NCBI GenBank assembly: GCA_028282865.1
Contig: JANQHA010000444.1
Coordinates: 1 to 7,308, forward strand
Source of the DNA: Oligoflexales bacterium
Lineage (GTDB): Bacteria; Bdellovibrionota_B; Oligoflexia; Oligoflexales; CACXFL01
Length of the DNA stretch: 7,308 nucleotides
Direction of reading: 5' to 3'
Positions 5,408 through 7,308 of this stretch are shown piece after piece. Positions within the stretch are counted from its first letter, which is position 1, and each line of letters opens with the position of its first letter. Both the position numbers and the translations under genes were made by a program. The notes under the pieces were generated by a model. The model made no database searches and was not told the DNA's origin. It saw only the letters and a list, made by a program, of their open reading frames with translations.

Positions 5408-6240
5408 CATATAAGATAAAACCAATGAAACCATTTGGTGTTCTAATATCACCTCAGAAAGACTCTGCACCGGTGAGAGACCTACCTATAAATGAGCTGC
5501 GCGACCTAACTAGGCAGCATAGCCTGATTTTGGTTCGAGGGTTTTCAGCCTTTAGCACAGTTGATACTTTTGCCAACTACTGCGATCAGTGGGGAGAGGT
5601 CAGCATTTGGCCATTTGGTAAGATTCTCGAGTTAACTGAGAAAAAAAATCCCCAAGACCATATCTTTGACAACAATTATGTACCCCTTCACTGGGATGGC
5701 ATGTACCGTCAACAGGTTCCTGAATTTCAAATCTTTCAATGTGTAGCTGCACCTGACAGCGACCAAGGTGGCTGCACCACTTTTTCAAATACGACAGAAG
5801 CTCTTTTCTTCGCAACAGATGATATGCGGGAATTATGGAATAAAACAACCGGAGTTTATCACCGTAAGATGGAGTTTTATGATAGCAAAACTATAGCTCC
5901 GATCATAACGAAACACCCTGTTAACGGCCGGCCTGTGATTCGCTACAATGAACCGCCAAAAGATGGCGACAAAAACTTCGTTAACCACCCAGATATAGAG
6001 TTTCGAGGTTTGACAAGCAGTGAGCTTACTGAGCTCCACCAAAGCCTACGCAAAGCCTTGTATAATCCTCAAAACTTCTACGCCCACACCTGGCAAACCA
6101 ACGATGTTATCATCGCCGACAATTATGCTCTTCTGCATGGAAGAGACGCGTTTACAACCGGTGCTTCTCGTCACCTTAGGCGAGCCCATATTTTAGGAGA
6201 GCCTCCACTAGAAAACCCACACTTGGTCAGCTACACATGA
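5398..6240 (+). CDS. isnB: Fe(II)/2-oxoglutarate-dependent oxygenase, PvcB/IsnB type (TauD/TfdA family)
   Basis: The 280-residue protein belongs to the TauD/TfdA family and, beside an isonitrile synthase, is the PvcB/IsnB partner. Such enzymes oxidise the isonitrile amino acid, either with loss of CO2 to a vinyl isonitrile or without it toward paerucumarin-like products. The iron-binding triad is visible: H98 and D100 in HWDGMY, and H247 in LLHGRD. R258, eleven residues after H247, and R262 occupy the 2-oxoglutarate-binding positions of TauD-type enzymes. Other landmarks are KPFGVLI (11-17), LILVRGF (43-49), GGCTTFSNT (124-132) and HPVNGRPVIRYNE (173-185). The GTG start overlaps isnA by 10 bp; an alternative ATG at 5425 would remove nine residues. 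The stop overlaps the next start as ATGA. The choice between desaturation-decarboxylation and hydroxylation cannot be made by eye. Confidence 0.92.
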   Translation: MEIAYKIKPMKPFGVLISPQKDSAPVRDLPINELRDLTRQHSLILVRGFSAFSTVDTFANYCDQWGEVSIWPFGKILELTEKKNPQDHIFDNNYVPLHWDGMYRQQVPEFQIFQCVAAPDSDQGGCTTFSNTTEALFFATDDMRELWNKTTGVYHRKMEFYDSKTIAPIITKHPVNGRPVIRYNEPPKDGDKNFVNHPDIEFRGLTSSELTELHQSLRKALYNPQNFYAHTWQTNDVIIADNYALLHGRDAFTTGASRHLRRAHILGEPPLENPHLVSYT

Positions 6241-7308
6241 ACAAGCAAGATGTCGACATCGTGGTTGTTGGTGCTGGACCTGTCGGGCTTATGTGTGCCT
6301 ACCTAGGACATCTTTGCGGTCTACGAACGGTTGTACTTGATAAATCGTCTAGCCCTCTAGATGTAGGCAGAGCTGACGCTCTCAATGCCCGTACATTGCA
6401 ACTACTTGAGGTTGTAAACTTGTTCGATGACCTCTACCCGATTGGAAAAACCTGCAATACCAGCTCTGTCTGGGCTAACGGAGGATTCGTATCCCGTCAA
6501 TCAGCTTGGTGGGACAGCCTGGAAGGGTGTTTCCATAAACACTTCCTTATGATCGGTCAATCTTACGTCGAGCAATTGTTAGATTCAAAATTAGCTCAAG
6601 CTGGAAATGCTGTCCGACGCTGCTCCGAGGTTGTCGACATACAGTTATCTAATGATGGCTGCGTGACAACAACAGCCAGTGGTGACAAAATCCGATCAAA
6701 ATTCGTTGTAGGAGCGGATGGTTCAAGGTCGTTGGTTAGAGAGCTTTTTAATATTCCTTTCGAAATCAACCGCCCAGAGATTGTATGGGCAGTTATTGAT
6801 GGCGTTATTGAAACAGATTTCCAAAAGGTTCCAGAAATCATAGTCTTTCAATCGGATACTTCCGATGTAGCATGGATTCCTCGAGAGGGAGACATAGATC
6901 GTTTTTATATCCGTATGGATACAAAAGACTTCACGATTGAGGAGTCTATCACAAAGATCAACCGAGCGATGCAACCTCACTCTCTTAAACTCAAATCGGT
7001 TGACTGGTTTTCTCACTTTTCAGTAAAAGAGTCAGTAGCAGAACACTTTGCAATTGACGACCGAGTTTTTCTTGCGGGTGATTCTTGTCATATCCACTCA
7101 GTAAACGGTGGTCAGGGGCTTAACACTGGCATAGGCGATGCATTCAACCTCATATGGAAAATCAATATGACGATGAAACTGGGAGCTTCCCGTCCGCTAC
7201 TGCCAACCTACGAGTCGGAGCGCAAACCAGTCGCAATGAGCGTCGTTAAGACCTCGGGAGAGCTAGTTCGATCGACGAAGTATTCAGAACACGGTACTCA
7301 TGCCAAAG
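6237..7308 (+). CDS. FAD-dependent aromatic hydroxylase (PHBH-fold class A flavin monooxygenase), C-terminus beyond window
   Basis: I translated 357 codons from the ATG at 6237, which overlaps the isnB stop as ATGA; the gene runs off the right edge. It is a single-component, NAD(P)H-using flavin monooxygenase of the FAD_binding_3 family, cytosolic, which hydroxylates or epoxidises aromatic-like substrates. Seen: the Rossmann loop VVGAGPVGL (10-18), RADALNARTLQLL (45-57) typical of phenol hydroxylase-like members, the DG motif GADGSRSLVR (159-168), and the GD motif starting at LAGDSCHIH (279-287) and continuing GGQGLNTGIGDA (291-302), with NLIWK (304-308) after it. These members commonly exceed 500 residues, so about a third is missing. 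Position in the operon suggests it acts on the aromatic isonitrile or a later intermediate. It is not a homologue of PvcC, which is HpaB-like. The exact substrate is unknown. Confidence 0.92.
   Translation, partial: MNKQDVDIVVVGAGPVGLMCAYLGHLCGLRTVVLDKSSSPLDVGRADALNARTLQLLEVVNLFDDLYPIGKTCNTSSVWANGGFVSRQSAWWDSLEGCFHKHFLMIGQSYVEQLLDSKLAQAGNAVRRCSEVVDIQLSNDGCVTTTASGDKIRSKFVVGADGSRSLVRELFNIPFEINRPEIVWAVIDGVIETDFQKVPEIIVFQSDTSDVAWIPREGDIDRFYIRMDTKDFTIEESITKINRAMQPHSLKLKSVDWFSHFSVKESVAEHFAIDDRVFLAGDSCHIHSVNGGQGLNTGIGDAFNLIWKINMTMKLGASRPLLPTYESERKPVAMSVVKTSGELVRSTKYSEHGTHAK

Noticed and set aside
6596..7016. Minus-strand open frames inside the flavin monooxygenase
   Set aside because: The plus frame contains all three FAD motifs; the antisense frames show nothing recognisable.
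1..7308. tRNA, rRNA or CRISPR array
   Set aside because: No cloverleaf-like segment, ribosomal RNA stretch or regularly spaced repeats were recognised on reading both strands; a tRNAscan-SE or CRISPR search was not possible here.

Overview
The window looks like a chromosomal segment of a proteobacterium, most likely a gammaproteobacterium (my inference). The pointers are a riboflavin operon ribBX-ribH-nusB, a RibB carrying a worn-out GTP cyclohydrolase II tail (a proteobacterial variant), bacterial-type Shine-Dalgarno sites and sigma70-like promoters, and a moderate, AT-leaning base composition. Nothing in the sequence fixes genus or habitat.

Layout. Positions 1-464 (minus) hold the 5' part of glycerol kinase glpK, running off the left edge. 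It is divergent from a soluble DPM1-like family 2 glycosyltransferase at 653-1414 (plus), which converges on nusB with six bases between the stop codons. The minus-strand operon reads ribBX (3481-2309), ribH (2295-1864), nusB (1864-1421). It is preceded by a 310-base non-coding stretch with no recognisable FMN riboswitch. That stretch has two competing hairpins, one followed by a T run, and a perfect 15-bp inverted repeat at 3739-3776. A small zinc-binding GFA-family gene follows on the minus strand (4208-3792).

The accessory part is 4403-7308 (plus): an isocyanide (isonitrile) synthase of the PvcA/IsnA/Dit1 family, an Fe(II)/2-oxoglutarate oxygenase of the PvcB/IsnB type, and a single-component FAD aromatic hydroxylase that runs off the right edge. 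The three genes overlap (10 bp, then 4 bp) and behave as one translationally coupled operon behind a good sigma70-like promoter at 4342-4369. The expected chemistry is conversion of the amino group of an aromatic amino acid to an isonitrile by the first enzyme. The second would then oxidise it to a vinyl isonitrile or a related product, and the third would oxygenate that or a later intermediate.

The most interesting item is this third gene. Instead of the HpaB-type PvcC of the Pseudomonas pvc cluster, the pair is joined to a PHBH-fold class A flavin monooxygenase, which suggests a tailored isonitrile product. Its control region carries several inverted repeats and repeated TTAAC motifs. No tRNA, rRNA, CRISPR array, insertion sequence or integrase was seen.
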